In this document: positions 42,060 to 51,862 of the stretch, piece after piece | Layout: each line of letters begins with the position of its first letter | Numbering within the stretch: the first letter of the stretch is position 1 | Assembly: GCA_026391455.1 (NCBI GenBank) | Contig: JAPLEH010000017.1 | Span: 1 to 56,228, forward strand | DNA from: Bacteroidota bacterium | Lineage (GTDB): Bacteria; Bacteroidota; Bacteroidia; Chitinophagales; Chitinophagaceae | Direction of reading: 5' to 3' | DNA length: 56,228 nt | Notes under the pieces: model-generated | Databases searched by the model: none | Told to the model about the DNA's origin: nothing | The model's input: the letters and a program-made list of their open reading frames with translations, nothing else | Made by a program: the position numbers and the translations under genes

Positions 42060-43385
42060 TCAATAACGGTAGTGTTCTGCTTTGAACGGACCTTCTTTGG
42101 TGATACCGAGGTATTCAGCCTGAGCATCGGTCAATTCATCCAGTTCCACACCGATTTTAGAAAGGTGCAGACGGGCCACTTTCTCATCGAGGTGTTTGGG
42201 CAGTACATATACTTTGTTTTCGTAATTGCTGTGGTTTTGCCAGAGTTCGATCTGCGCCAGGGTCTGGTTGCTAAACGAGTTACTCATTACAAAAGAAGGG
42301 TGACCGGTAGCGCAACCCAGGTTTACCAGGCGGCCTTCAGCGAGGATGATGATATCTTTTCCTTCTACATTGTAAATATCCACTTGTGGTTTGATGGTGT
42401 CTTTGGTATGACCATAGTTGGTATTCAACCAGGCAATATCAATTTCAATATCAAAGTGGCCGATATTACATACGATCACTTTGTCTTTCATCAGTTTGAA
42501 ATGTTCACCACGGATCAGGTCGCGGCAACCGGAAGCGGTAACAACGATATCGGCTTCTTTTACGGCATCAATCATTTTCTTTACTTCAAAACCGTCCATA
42601 GCAGCCTGGAGGGCGCAAATAGGATCGATCTCTGTTACGATCACGCGGCAACCGGCACCTGCCAGTGAAGCTGCGGAACCTTTACCTACATCACCATAAC
42701 CACCTACTACGGCGATCTTACCGGCGAGCATTACATCGGTAGCACGGCGGATAGAGTCCACGAGTGATTCTTTACAACCGTATTTATTGTCGAATTTAGA
42801 TTTGGTCACGGAGTCATTCACGTTGATAGCGGGCATGGGCAGTGTGCCTTTTGCCACTCTTTCATACAGGCGGTGTACACCCGTAGTGGTTTCTTCAGAA
42901 ATACCTTTTACATGCTGTACCAGTTCAGGATAGGTGTCGAGTACCATATTGGTCAGGTCACCACCATCATCGAGGATCATGTTCAGGGGTTTGTCTTTAG
43001 CACCGAAAAACAGTGTTTGTTCGATACACCAGTCAGCTTCTTCCTGGGTTTGTCCTTTCCAGGCGAAAACACCGATACCGGCAGCGGCGATAGCAGCAGC
43101 GGCATGGTCTTGTGTGGAGAATATATTGCAGGAGCTCCATTTTACTTCAGCACCCAGGGCTACCAGTGTTTCGATCAGTACGGCAGTCTGAATGGTCATG
43201 TGCAGGCAACCGGCCACGCGGGCACCTTTAAGGGGTTGAGAAGGACCGTATTCTTTACGGATACTCATCAGACCGGGCATTTCTGCTTCAGCCAGACGGA
43301 TTTCTTTGCGGCCCCATTCGGCCAGTGAAATATCAGCCACTTTGTAAGGCAGGCTGAAATCAATGGATTTAGATACAGTTGACAT
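42060..43385 (-). CDS. ahcY: Adenosylhomocysteinase
   Basis: NAD-dependent hydrolase of S-adenosylhomocysteine to adenosine and homocysteine; keeps methylation reactions running. The 441-residue protein contains the expected blocks: [77 protein letters not shown], the NAD fold [17 protein letters not shown] and a C-terminal [22 protein letters not shown] with the KxEHYRY end. It is monocistronic with its own promoter element and terminator. The SET-domain protein at 25797 is one possible SAH producer elsewhere in the window. Confidence 0.98.
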   Translation of the reverse strand: MSTVSKSIDFSLPYKVADISLAEWGRKEIRLAEAEMPGLMSIRKEYGPSQPLKGARVAGCLHMTIQTAVLIETLVALGAEVKWSSCNIFSTQDHAAAAIAAAGIGVFAWKGQTQEEADWCIEQTLFFGAKDKPLNMILDDGGDLTNMVLDTYPELVQHVKGISEETTTGVHRLYERVAKGTLPMPAINVNDSVTKSKFDNKYGCKESLVDSIRRATDVMLAGKIAVVGGYGDVGKGSAASLAGAGCRVIVTEIDPICALQAAMDGFEVKKMIDAVKEADIVVTASGCRDLIRGEHFKLMKDKVIVCNIGHFDIEIDIAWLNTNYGHTKDTIKPQVDIYNVEGKDIIILAEGRLVNLGCATGHPSFVMSNSFSNQTLAQIELWQNHSNYENKVYVLPKHLDEKVARLHLSKIGVELDELTDAQAEYLGITKEGPFKAEHYRY

Positions 43386-43410
43386 TTTTTTACGTTTGTT
43401 TTTATGGCGG

Positions 43411-43418
43411 CAAAGGTA
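43411..43418 (-). promoter_or_regulatory. -7 element TACCTTTG of ahcY
   Basis: On the minus strand TACCTTTG fits TAnnTTTG, 25 nt upstream of the ahcY ATG. The same element drives rpsL. No riboswitch fold was recognised in the 218-bp gap. Confidence 0.6.
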
Positions 43419-43579
43419 CTGTTTATCTCGTTAAAAACCGCTCGCGAAGGGCGTTTCAACACCTTTATTTTGCACATTTTATACGGCTATTGCTTGTTCT
43501 TCCGTCTCCGATTCTGTCATTTAATCGTAATGTGCATGATTTGGTGTTTACGGGAGCCTGAGTATTAAACAAATAGGAA

Positions 43580-43587
43580 TAACTTTG
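43580..43587 (+). promoter_or_regulatory. -7 element TAACTTTG before the small protein at 43604
   Basis: TAACTTTG matches TAnnTTTG and sits 16 nt upstream of the ATG at 43604. Confidence 0.5.
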
Positions 43588-43603
43588 AAAAAAGTACGGG
43601 TTT

Positions 43604-43903
43604 ATGCACCATTATGATACCCTGTCCGAAGCAATCAATGGCCTTAAGCAACGAGGTTATACAATGGATTTTAACCTGGCCGAAAATTGCCTTATTTGCA
43701 ACAACGACCGGTTTGATGTGACCGATTTTGAGATTACCGAATTCTATCGTTTCGAAGGAAATACCGATCCGTCTGATGAGGCGATTGTATATGCTATCGA
43801 ATCAACGAATGGCCTCAAAGGTGTATTGGTGAGTGGCTATGGGATAGCAGCAGAAGGCATGAGCGCAGAAATGGCAAAAAAACTGTCTGTACACCGGCCG
43901 TGA
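43604..43903 (+). CDS. Small cytoplasmic protein, 99 residues
   Basis: Starts HHYDTLSEAINGLKQRGYTMDFNLAENCLICNNDRFDVTDFEITEFYRFEG, a pattern I recall from short Bacteroidota proteins that databases sometimes label phosphoribosylpyrophosphate synthetase. It has none of the PRPP synthetase motifs and is far too short, so that label should not be trusted. The fold appears alpha/beta with a Cys-x-x-Cys. Function unknown; expressed from its own promoter and followed 43 bp later by the M23-like gene. Confidence 0.8.
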   Translation: MHHYDTLSEAINGLKQRGYTMDFNLAENCLICNNDRFDVTDFEITEFYRFEGNTDPSDEAIVYAIESTNGLKGVLVSGYGIAAEGMSAEMAKKLSVHRP

Positions 43904-43946
43904 TACCAGCCAAACCAACGTACCTACCCCCTAAACAGCTTCCATT

Positions 43947-44414
43947 ATGAATCGATCTGCGATACTTGCCATTCTAGTTTTTCTGCTTCCTGCTTTACCC
44001 GTTTCTGCACAGCAGGATAGTATCCGCCTTATTTGTCCGCTCAATGATGCCATTGTGGTACCTCCACCTAAAAACGTGATCCATTACGATCAGGAAGATC
44101 TTTGTGTGGTATTGAAAAGTATTCCGGATTCGGTTGTAAAATCTGCCGGCACAGGGCGCGTTACCAATACCGAATACACCGAAGAATCGAAGAATGGGGT
44201 GGTGCTCTACCTGAAATTAAAAGGCAAGGATTATTATATCTGGTATACGGGGTTGGATAAATTATTGGTGAAGCGCAATGATGTGGTGAAGATCGGGCAG
44301 CCATTGGGATACATTAACTCCGGAGGGAAGCTGGAATTGGTGATGTATCAGTTTGAAACTCCGGTGGACCCTATAAAGTTTTTTGATTGTAAGGGTGTGT
44401 TGGGGAGGCAGTAG
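43947..44414 (+). CDS. Exported M23-like domain protein lacking catalytic residues
   Basis: A 155-residue periplasmic protein with a signal peptide ending VSAQQ. The mature part follows the LytM/M23 beta fold: SAGTGRVTNTEYTEESKNGVVLYLKLKGKDYYIWYTGLDKLLVKRNDVVKIGQPLGYINSGGKLELVMYQFETPVDP. The strand order matches M23 peptidases, but the zinc ligands (His-x3-Asp and His-x-His) are absent: the position of HLHFE reads LELVMYQFE. It is likely a non-enzymatic regulator or binding module, like EnvC-type inactive LytM domains. Its downstream stop lies within a heptad repeat tract. Confidence 0.75.
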   Translation: MNRSAILAILVFLLPALPVSAQQDSIRLICPLNDAIVVPPPKNVIHYDQEDLCVVLKSIPDSVVKSAGTGRVTNTEYTEESKNGVVLYLKLKGKDYYIWYTGLDKLLVKRNDVVKIGQPLGYINSGGKLELVMYQFETPVDPIKFFDCKGVLGRQ

Positions 44415-44431
44415 TTAGCAGTTAACAGTTG
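44411..44431 (+). repeat. Heptad-phased degenerate repeat (CAGTTA type)
   Basis: GTAGTTA, GCAGTTA and ACAGTTG follow in 7-bp phase across the stop codon of the M23-like gene. Fourth location of this architecture in the window. Confidence 0.6.
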
Positions 44432-44695
44432 AGGTATTTGCCAAGTAAAGACTTGCCTAACTATGCTTGCTTTGACTTTATTGGATTGCTTATTGATTAT
44501 AAACCCACAAGTTTATTAGAAAGCAATAGTCAAAAGGGATATATTTTAAATGTGAAATTAATTACTCATCCAGAAATAGAAGATTTTTTTTCAATAGACA
44601 TTTTTGTTACACAGGAGAATATGCGTTTTAAAGAACTTATAAAAGGAATGAAAATAAGCGGAATGTTTCAAATGCAAGGGCAAATTGCGGATTAA
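44429..44695 (+). pseudogene. Orphan 88-residue frame, probable N-terminally truncated remnant
   Basis: No ATG is available at the N-terminus; the frame begins after a TAA with a TTG. The sequence is protein-like (YKPTSLLESNSQKGYILNVKLITHPEIEDFFSIDIFVTQENMRFKELIKGMKISGMFQMQGQIAD) with an OB-fold-like strand pattern. Base use is markedly more AT-rich than the neighbours. It sits directly after a heptad tract, which suggests an inserted or decayed fragment. It could also be a real gene with a TTG start. Confidence 0.45.
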
Positions 44696-44864
44696 AACAC
44701 TGCCACACATTAACTAAAGTTTCGTTGGTTTAGTAGCATCAACAATGAACCCGAATGTTGAACGTTACATTTGAATTTTGGAGTTGTGCTGGTTTGTGAG
44801 GAGTTTTCATTAAGCAGGGCATACTGCGAAAAAAGACACCTTAAAAAAAGGTAGTAGTTAGTCC

Positions 44865-45365
44865 TCATACAATACCTGGCAGCGATAACTCCATAATATA
44901 ATCGTCCATAATATATCCTTTGCCGATATCGAACTGTACTTCCCGGATAGCTTTGAATCCGGCTTTTTCATAAAATTGTTTTGCTTTATTGTTCCTGTTT
45001 ACCTGTAATTGTAATGCACAGGGGCCATCTGTACTGATCTTTTCAATGATATGATCAATCAGTCTCCTTCCGGCGCCCTTTCCCTGCTGGGAGGGTAATA
45101 CATACAGTTTATGTAATTTATATAATCCGGGTTCCATCATCTGGTAGGAAGCAAAGCCCACCGGGTTATCATTTTCATATAAGATGATGAACTGTGCCCC
45201 GCTTTCTATTTGTTCCTGTAATGATCGCTCGCTGTACATCATGTCGAGCATGTAGTCGATCTGTTCCGCAGAAATGATTCCTGCATAGGTTTGGGGCCAA
45301 ACCTGCCAGGTGAGCTCACGGATCAATGTAATATCGCCGGTGCCGGCATTCCTTATTTTATACAT
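44865..45365 (-). CDS. GNAT family N-acetyltransferase
   Basis: A 166-residue acetyl-CoA-dependent transferase. The AcCoA loop is KLYVLPSQQGKGAGRRLIDHII (Gln-Gln-Gly-Lys-Gly-Ala-Gly), preceded by VGFASYQM and followed by ALQLQVNRNNKAKQFYEKAGFKAIREVQF, the usual motif B and Tyr/Phe end. Substrate unknown. The start codon lies 8 bp inside the end of the PrsW-like gene, so both are probably translated from one mRNA. Confidence 0.93.
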   Translation of the reverse strand: MYKIRNAGTGDITLIRELTWQVWPQTYAGIISAEQIDYMLDMMYSERSLQEQIESGAQFIILYENDNPVGFASYQMMEPGLYKLHKLYVLPSQQGKGAGRRLIDHIIEKISTDGPCALQLQVNRNNKAKQFYEKAGFKAIREVQFDIGKGYIMDDYIMELSLPGIV

Positions 45366-46080
45366 GGTTATTTTTTTCGTTAAAGGCTTGGCGGGATATC
45401 TCTTTATGTTCCCGGATCATTTTTCTGCTCATGATGAGGCATACAATATACGAGCCGATGGCACCGCCTGCCAGGAGGATATTTCCTGTCTCTTCGCCAA
45501 TGGCAGTGAATCGCGGTATGAACAGAAAGAAATCATACGTGCCATGGAAGAACACAGCCGTAAGCAGGCCCCTTAGCAAATAGAAGGATCCTTTACCGGG
45601 ACTGAATTTCGCTTTACCCGCATAGTATCCCATTACCACAGCAAAAGATGCATGGGCCGGCACACTCAGCAACATCCGTTGAATACCTACCTGCAAACCC
45701 TGGCCCTGGGCCGCATAATTCATTACATAAAATACATTTTCCAATGTGGCAAAACCCATACTTACCATTACGCTGTACACAATTCCGTCCAGCGGTTCAT
45801 CAAAACTTTTTTTAGGATAGGCATACAGCCGCAACGCGATGAACTTGCTTCCTTCTTCGCTGAACGCCACCACTCCATAGGCAAATAATGCCACGGCACT
45901 GATTGTGTTGCCGTTTATAATAAACAGTTGTTCAAAAAAAATGGCAGGTATTATGGCCAGGCAACCCAGAAAAAAACTGACCACGAGATTCAGCTTTGGT
46001 TCCCGGTTGTAAACATCCTTATAAAATATATAGATGCAGATTGCAATTCCGGGAGCAAGTGCCAATGCTATATATTCCAT
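45358..46080 (-). CDS. PrsW-family intramembrane protease
   Basis: A 240-residue polytopic membrane protein, about eight helices. The catalytic-type motifs of the PrsW group are present: AFSEEGSKFIALR (EExxK), ATLENVFYV, PAHASFAVVMGY and FFHGTYDFFL (conserved Glu and His residues inside helices). PrsW in Bacillus performs site-1 cleavage of an anti-sigma factor; the target here is unknown. It is translationally coupled to the GNAT gene downstream. Confidence 0.88.
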   Translation of the reverse strand: MEYIALALAPGIAICIYIFYKDVYNREPKLNLVVSFFLGCLAIIPAIFFEQLFIINGNTISAVALFAYGVVAFSEEGSKFIALRLYAYPKKSFDEPLDGIVYSVMVSMGFATLENVFYVMNYAAQGQGLQVGIQRMLLSVPAHASFAVVMGYYAGKAKFSPGKGSFYLLRGLLTAVFFHGTYDFFLFIPRFTAIGEETGNILLAGGAIGSYIVCLIMSRKMIREHKEISRQAFNEKNNHV

Positions 46081-46150
46081 GTGATAATTTTGAGAATAGA
46101 AAATAGTAATGCAGGGATACCTTTACGGAAAGATAAAAAATAAACAGGCA

Positions 46151-46184
46151 AAAAAAAGGTATTAAAACAATTTGCTTTAATACC
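46151..46184 (-). terminator. Intrinsic terminator of the penicillin-binding protein gene
   Basis: Stem GGTATTAAA/TTTAATACC (9 bp, 9-nt loop); minus-strand reading gives seven T after it. It lies 23 bp past the stop at 46207. Confidence 0.75.
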
Positions 46185-46206
46185 CTGATTATTACAGTAA
46201 ATCCGT

Positions 46207-48600
46207 TCAGTTATTCTTTTTCTTTTTGGGATCTTCCACCAATGACCCGATAGGTTTTGCATTGGGTTCTTCCTTTTTAGCCGGCGATTTGGGCAGCGTG
46301 TCTTTTTTCACCGGTTGCGGAGAAGGTTTGGTATTATTCTCGTCCATATAGTCTTTTGATTCAGGGCCCAGCGAATCTGATCCGTATTCGTCATAGTCTG
46401 TAGCATCGCCTACGCCCTGGTCTATACCTTCACCGGCGGGGTTGGGGTCTGAATCGCTGATCATGATATCGGCACTGTTGATTTCATTTTCCAATTCTGC
46501 CGGCTTCACGAATTTGGCATCTTTATCAATGCCGAGTTTCTTATCGGCAAGTACTTTACGGAAAAAATATTCAGTGATGGGGCGGGCAATACGGGAGCCA
46601 TCTCCCTGGTTGCGCATAAATGTATATTCAAAACCCACCCATGAACCGGCCAGCAGTTGTGGCGTATAGCCCATGAACCAGGCATCCGCATTATCATCGG
46701 TGGTTCCGGTTTTGCCGCCCATTTCGGAAGCTCCTACACGGGTACGCATGCCCCGGGCTGTACCTTTATCCACGGTGCCCTGCATCATACGGGCCATGGT
46801 ATACGCGGTAACTTCACTGATCGCTTCTTTTCTGTTCACACTATAATCAAAGCGCTTGATCACATTTCCATTGCGGTCTTCAATACGGCTGATGCTGTAT
46901 GGTTTGGTTGAAAATCCACGGCCTGCAAAAATGGTATAGCCCCACAACATTTCATATAAGGAAAGATCGCAGGTACCCAAACAAATCGAAGGGAAGGGCT
47001 TCACTGGTGTGGGTATACCAATGCGGCTAAGAAAATCGGCAAATTGTTTTGGCCCCACCTGTTTCATGATGTAGGCCGTTGCGCAGTTTTTGGAATAAGC
47101 CAGGGCATTGGCCATACTCATGGAACCACCGCCGCATTTTTTACCGGAAGGCACCCAGCCTGAGCCGGGGAATAATTGAGCCACATTTTCACATTCTGTT
47201 TCCGGTGTGAACCCTCTTTCTTCCATCGCCTGCGTGTATAAAAAAGGCTTGATCGTAGAACCCACTTGTCGTTTCGTCTTCAGGTTCACGTGGTCATTTT
47301 TATAGGTCTTATAATGTATGCCGCCCACCCAGGCTTTTACTTCGCCGGTAATGGGGTCCATGGCCATAAAGCAGGCCTGCTCCATTTGCAGGTGATATTT
47401 GATGGAATCGATCGGTGTCATGGTGGTATCTCTTTCCCGTTTTGCATTCCAGGAAAACACACGCATGGGCACTTTTACCTCAAAACTGGCCCTGATCTCT
47501 TTATCGCTCAATCCGTCTTCTTCGCCATTCTTCCAGCGGTCTGATTCACGAATGGCTTTCTCCAGTTTTTTTTCGTGATCTTTCCAGATCGTTCCCGCTT
47601 TAAAATCATTTCTAGCATTGATACCTTTTTGCAGCATGGCCATATGCTGGGCCATGCCTTCTTCGGCATATTGCTGCATGGGCAGATTGATGGTGGTATA
47701 GATCTTCAGTCCATCATCATAAATATCATAGCTGTCGCCATTCGATTTTTTTATATCCTTGAGTGCTTCTTTTACTTCGCCTTTCAATACTTCACGGAAA
47801 TAGGGTGCATAACCGGTATTCTCATCCAGTTTACGATAGTTGAGCTTAATGGGCAGAGCTTTAAATTTCGACGCTTCTGCAGAAGTAATATTACCGTTTT
47901 CTTCCATCCGGCTGATTACGAGGTTCCGGCGGTCCATAGCTGCTTTGGGATTGCGGCGGGGGTTGTACAGGCCGGGCCCGTTGATCATACCCACCAATAA
48001 GGCCGCTTCATCCACAGTGAGGCGGTCGGGTTCTTTCTGAAAAAAAGTACGGGAGGCATTGCGTATTCCAAATACGTTGTCAGAATACGGCACAGTATTC
48101 AGGTAGAGGGCAATGATCTCTTCTTTGGTAAAATTCTTTTCGAGTTTCACGGCCACGATCCACTCTTTCAGTTTTTCGATCATCCTCCGTAAGCCGCTTA
48201 CCCTTCCCTGATCGAGCAGGGCTTTGGCCAATTGTTGGGTAATGGTACTGCCACCTCCCTGCATACCTCCGGTAAATACGGCGCGCAGGGTACCTTTCAT
48301 ATCAATACCGGAGTGGGTATAAAATCGTTTGTCTTCTGTAGCGATCAACCCGTTGATGATATAGGGAGAGATGTCGCGGTATTTTACCACGCTGCGGTTT
48401 CCATTTTCCCGATAGTATTTACCCATCAGGGTGCCGTCTTCGGCATACACTTCAGAAGCCTGCAGAATGGATGGATTTTCCAGGTCGGTAAGCGTAGGCA
48501 TTTTGCCAAAAACGCCAAAATTGGCCATCAGCAACAGCGTAATAAAGATGCCTAAGCCACCAAAGAAAACGTACCAGAAAATACGAACAGCTTTTTTCAT
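46207..48600 (-). CDS. Class A penicillin-binding protein (PBP1A type)
   Basis: Bifunctional peptidoglycan synthase of the inner membrane. One N-terminal transmembrane helix (about 8-30), a glycosyltransferase family 51 domain (catalytic Glu in ATEDKRFYTHSGID; GGSTITQQLAKALL; NTVPYSDNVFGIRNASRTFF) and a transpeptidase domain with active Ser448 in QVGSTIKP, SKN in AYSKNCATAY and KTGT in GGKTGTTDDNADAW. The C-terminal 90 residues are Pro/Asp/Lys-rich and disordered, a common Bacteroidota extension. 797 residues fits the family. It follows the SprE-like gene on the same strand by 164 bp. Confidence 0.96.
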   Translation of the reverse strand: MKKAVRIFWYVFFGGLGIFITLLLMANFGVFGKMPTLTDLENPSILQASEVYAEDGTLMGKYYRENGNRSVVKYRDISPYIINGLIATEDKRFYTHSGIDMKGTLRAVFTGGMQGGGSTITQQLAKALLDQGRVSGLRRMIEKLKEWIVAVKLEKNFTKEEIIALYLNTVPYSDNVFGIRNASRTFFQKEPDRLTVDEAALLVGMINGPGLYNPRRNPKAAMDRRNLVISRMEENGNITSAEASKFKALPIKLNYRKLDENTGYAPYFREVLKGEVKEALKDIKKSNGDSYDIYDDGLKIYTTINLPMQQYAEEGMAQHMAMLQKGINARNDFKAGTIWKDHEKKLEKAIRESDRWKNGEEDGLSDKEIRASFEVKVPMRVFSWNAKRERDTTMTPIDSIKYHLQMEQACFMAMDPITGEVKAWVGGIHYKTYKNDHVNLKTKRQVGSTIKPFLYTQAMEERGFTPETECENVAQLFPGSGWVPSGKKCGGGSMSMANALAYSKNCATAYIMKQVGPKQFADFLSRIGIPTPVKPFPSICLGTCDLSLYEMLWGYTIFAGRGFSTKPYSISRIEDRNGNVIKRFDYSVNRKEAISEVTAYTMARMMQGTVDKGTARGMRTRVGASEMGGKTGTTDDNADAWFMGYTPQLLAGSWVGFEYTFMRNQGDGSRIARPITEYFFRKVLADKKLGIDKDAKFVKPAELENEINSADIMISDSDPNPAGEGIDQGVGDATDYDEYGSDSLGPESKDYMDENNTKPSPQPVKKDTLPKSPAKKEEPNAKPIGSLVEDPKKKKNN

Positions 48601-48764
48601 ATTGATGAATGGTTGGAATGATTCATGGAGTGTAAGCAGCTAACGCCGCAATTGTTTTATTTACCAGATATCCGGTTGTTCCCGCTGCTTTATAACCCGA
48701 AAATACATATTTAGATTCCGGCAAATAACAGGCCGGGCATTAATTTTTTGCCAAAAATCTGAGA

Positions 48765-51719
48765 TTAAAACTTCCCGGGAAAATACTGGTTGAGGAATGT
48801 TTTATATCCTTCCAGGTTCTGATTCTTTTTCAGCAATTCAAAATTGGCCTGATTCAGGATCGCGTAGTAGTATTTCCCATCTTTGAGCCAGGGCACGATC
48901 TCAGCAGCCGTACGGGGCTTGGCTTTATCAATATAAGTTAGTGCATCTGCTGCTGTCGCAAACGGAGAAATCAGGAGCAAACGGTTATCCGGGTTCAGTT
49001 CAAACAGATCGAGCGAATAACTCTTATTGTAAAAATTATCCCGGTTAAAACGACTAAAGGCTTGCTTGGCTTCGTTGGAGAATACCACATCCACTTTATT
49101 CAATACAAGCACCACATAATGGGGCTCATTGGGAGCATTGGTGAACGGTGTATTATTCGGAATCGGAGGTTTGACAGCCACCGTATCTTTCGGCGGTACC
49201 ACCGTAGGAGTGGTAATCACGGTTGGGTTTGTTTTCTTCGTGGTGTCTGCAACCGGCTTGGGTATCACTGCCACGGGTGTTACAGTGGCAGGTGCTTTAG
49301 TAGCAGAAGAGTCAACGGCTCTCGTTATTACCAGCTTCTCCAGTTCTTCTTCGATCTGTGCCCTGCGTTCCAGTACACTCAGCAGATTAGCGGCTTTTAG
49401 TGCCAGCGGGGTTCCGGCAAACTGGTTGATGATCGATGACAAAACTGTTTTGGCCGTGCTGTCTTCCCGTTGTTTGATATAATACACAGCCTCTATATAG
49501 AGCAATTGAGGTGTCCAGTAATTTTTTCCATAAATACTGTCTGCCGCTTTTTTCTCTGCTATGGCCTGGTTGAATTTACCTTCTATGAAAAGGTCGTATA
49601 TCGCTTCGTATTTTTTGGTGGCATCTGTATTTCCTGATTTAGACTGGGGATTTTTGCCCGTAGTAACGATGGTGGTAAAATTGCTGGCACTGAATTTATC
49701 ATTCATCAGTTTTTTTATAGCACCAGCTTTAGACGTTTCGCCGTATTTGTTATAGCAATAATAAAGATTGAAGAGCACTTCATCCATCGGATCAAATGCG
49801 GGGAAGCGAGTGCGTAACTGCTCCAATGTTTCCGTTCCTTTCGTACAATTTTCAATTTCCTGAATTAATACTTTGCCCAGGGCAAACATCGCTTTTTGAA
49901 TAGAATCATCCGATGCTTTTATCTTTTCGGGCGTAAGCGGCAGATTGTCATACAGCCCGTCGAATGTGATCTCACCACTGTTTTGCTGCTGGTTCACACC
50001 ACGGTCGGTATTCAATTGCTGCTGGTTGGATACAATGGCGGCACCCACGGCGCTGCTCCTTCGCCAGTTGTCAATATTGGGTCTTGTACCCCAGCGGGAT
50101 TTGAATTCATTGAGGCCCCTCGTACGGGCGGCAGTATTATAAAAATACCATTCACCCTTGGGCTGATTATTTCCCGTTGGGAAAAGGGTGGGGGTGGCAA
50201 TCGGATTGGTAAGGGGCAACCCGCCTTCATCTTTTAGTCCCTGTTGCTTACGTAATTGCTTCACCAGTTTTTTTACAAATTCTTTTCTTTCCTCTTCGGC
50301 CATACCGGCTACACGCTGCAGGCTGTCCTGCCGCTCGATGATCTCCATATTGGTAGCGAGAATGCCCAGTGATTTTTTACGTGCTGTGATCTCTTCGGGA
50401 TTCCGGATGGATGTATCACCGAGTTGAATACTATCGTAAAAATTATAGGATTGGCGATACCGTTGTTTGTTGTAGGTCATCTCCGCCAACTGCAAAAAAG
50501 CCTTATTCCGCTGAGCCGGGTTATTACTAGCATACTGGGTGCTTTTTATCAGCAGGTTGATCGCGCTTTCATAATTGCTGCCATCGCCTTTTGGATCAGA
50601 AAGCAATTGCATCTGGGCGGCCATATAGTAAATGATGTCGCGGTAGTCCAGGTACTTATCTCTTTTGGCCATACGCTCCAGCTCAGCCACATTTTTCTCA
50701 ATGCTTTTATCGGTGCCGTCTTTATCTACCCGGATGGCGGCCAGACGGGCATAAATATCCAGAATGGGGTCGGTGGTATGTCCGCTTACTTTGGAATAGA
50801 GTTTTTCCGCATCGCTGTTATGACCACTCATTTCATACAATTGGGCGGTCAGGAATTCCCAACGTGCTTTTTCCTGTTTATTGGTGGCATTGCTCAGGGC
50901 CTGTTCCAGGTGAACAGCCGCACTGTCCCACATACTTTGTTTATAAAACCAATAGGCCTGCACCTCATGCAGGTCATTGAACAAACGTTTGGGGAAAAGC
51001 GGATCTGATTTAAGTGCCACGATAAGGCTTGCCGCTTCGGCCATCTCATCAATGGCGAGATGGTTCCGTATTTGCCAGATGAATGCATCATTCCGGCTGG
51101 GCGGTTCTGAGAATATTTTTTTTGGCAGGGAATTCTTTTCCTTGGTGGAAATGCTCAATGCTGAGTTTCCGTCTTTGCCGCTTCCGATCGTTTTGTAATA
51201 CCCATCTTTTTCTTTTTGGGCAAAGGCATAGTTGATGAACTGAAACATCAGGTAGGCGGAGTCAAATTTCTTCTGCAGGTAAAAGGAGGCTCCCCAAAGG
51301 AGATATAGGTTATCCACCCAATCGTTCCGCAGGTCATGAAGGGCAATACCGGTGGAAGACTTATAGGTGATGGAATCCAGTTGTATGCTGTCGCCGGCAG
51401 TTACGTCCAGCGAATAGTTGTAAAAAGGCAGTAAGCGGGAATAATCGTCTTTAAAAGCCTCTTTAGCCCTTTCCAATACTTCGTTCAGCTTGAGATTGGC
51501 ATTATAATAGTAATTGAAATGGGTAACCGTATTTTGAATGAACCGGCGGGGCAGGGTAAACTTCTTTTGGTCCGATTTTTCTGACCGGAGCACCCGTTCG
51601 TCGTATTCTTTGGGTTTTTTAATGTCGAACGATATACCCATCTGTCCGTAGGCCGGTATGATGACCTGAAGGAGCAGAATGGCTATAGCAGTAGTAATGG
51701 TATTTCTGATGGGTCGCAT
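48765..51719 (-). CDS. SprE/PorW-like TPR protein of the type IX secretion system
   Basis: A 984-residue exported TPR protein. The N-terminal mature sequence (TLPRRFIQNTVTHFNYYYNANLKLNEVLERAKEAFKDDYSRLLPFYNYS) and the C-terminal (HYVVLVLNKVDVVFSNEAKQAFSRFNRDNFYNKSYSLDLFELNPDNRLLLISPFATAADALTYIDKAK) are characteristic of SprE/PorW, which is required for gliding and T9SS function. A Pro/Thr-rich linker lies between (about 810-870). SprE/PorW proteins are usually lipoproteins, but the signal peptide here (ending AYGQMG) has no lipobox Cys. The type B proteins at 18745 and 29228 are possible cargo. Confidence 0.88.
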   Translation of the reverse strand: MRPIRNTITTAIAILLLQVIIPAYGQMGISFDIKKPKEYDERVLRSEKSDQKKFTLPRRFIQNTVTHFNYYYNANLKLNEVLERAKEAFKDDYSRLLPFYNYSLDVTAGDSIQLDSITYKSSTGIALHDLRNDWVDNLYLLWGASFYLQKKFDSAYLMFQFINYAFAQKEKDGYYKTIGSGKDGNSALSISTKEKNSLPKKIFSEPPSRNDAFIWQIRNHLAIDEMAEAASLIVALKSDPLFPKRLFNDLHEVQAYWFYKQSMWDSAAVHLEQALSNATNKQEKARWEFLTAQLYEMSGHNSDAEKLYSKVSGHTTDPILDIYARLAAIRVDKDGTDKSIEKNVAELERMAKRDKYLDYRDIIYYMAAQMQLLSDPKGDGSNYESAINLLIKSTQYASNNPAQRNKAFLQLAEMTYNKQRYRQSYNFYDSIQLGDTSIRNPEEITARKKSLGILATNMEIIERQDSLQRVAGMAEEERKEFVKKLVKQLRKQQGLKDEGGLPLTNPIATPTLFPTGNNQPKGEWYFYNTAARTRGLNEFKSRWGTRPNIDNWRRSSAVGAAIVSNQQQLNTDRGVNQQQNSGEITFDGLYDNLPLTPEKIKASDDSIQKAMFALGKVLIQEIENCTKGTETLEQLRTRFPAFDPMDEVLFNLYYCYNKYGETSKAGAIKKLMNDKFSASNFTTIVTTGKNPQSKSGNTDATKKYEAIYDLFIEGKFNQAIAEKKAADSIYGKNYWTPQLLYIEAVYYIKQREDSTAKTVLSSIINQFAGTPLALKAANLLSVLERRAQIEEELEKLVITRAVDSSATKAPATVTPVAVIPKPVADTTKKTNPTVITTPTVVPPKDTVAVKPPIPNNTPFTNAPNEPHYVVLVLNKVDVVFSNEAKQAFSRFNRDNFYNKSYSLDLFELNPDNRLLLISPFATAADALTYIDKAKPRTAAEIVPWLKDGKYYYAILNQANFELLKKNQNLEGYKTFLNQYFPGKF

Positions 51720-51862
51720 TTACCGGCGCAATCTAAAGTCTTATTAACTGAATTTCAAATAATTTAGTATAAAAATAAGGCAATTTTTCTCCCCAATTTT
51801 GACAGGCGGTTTTGGGGGGAAAAGGCTTGCAATGCTTACCTTTAGTATCCAAAAATCTGGTT

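Noticed and set aside
43386-43603. SAH riboswitch before ahcY
   Set aside because: Only about 25 nt separate the -7 element from the ATG, and no conserved fold was visible.
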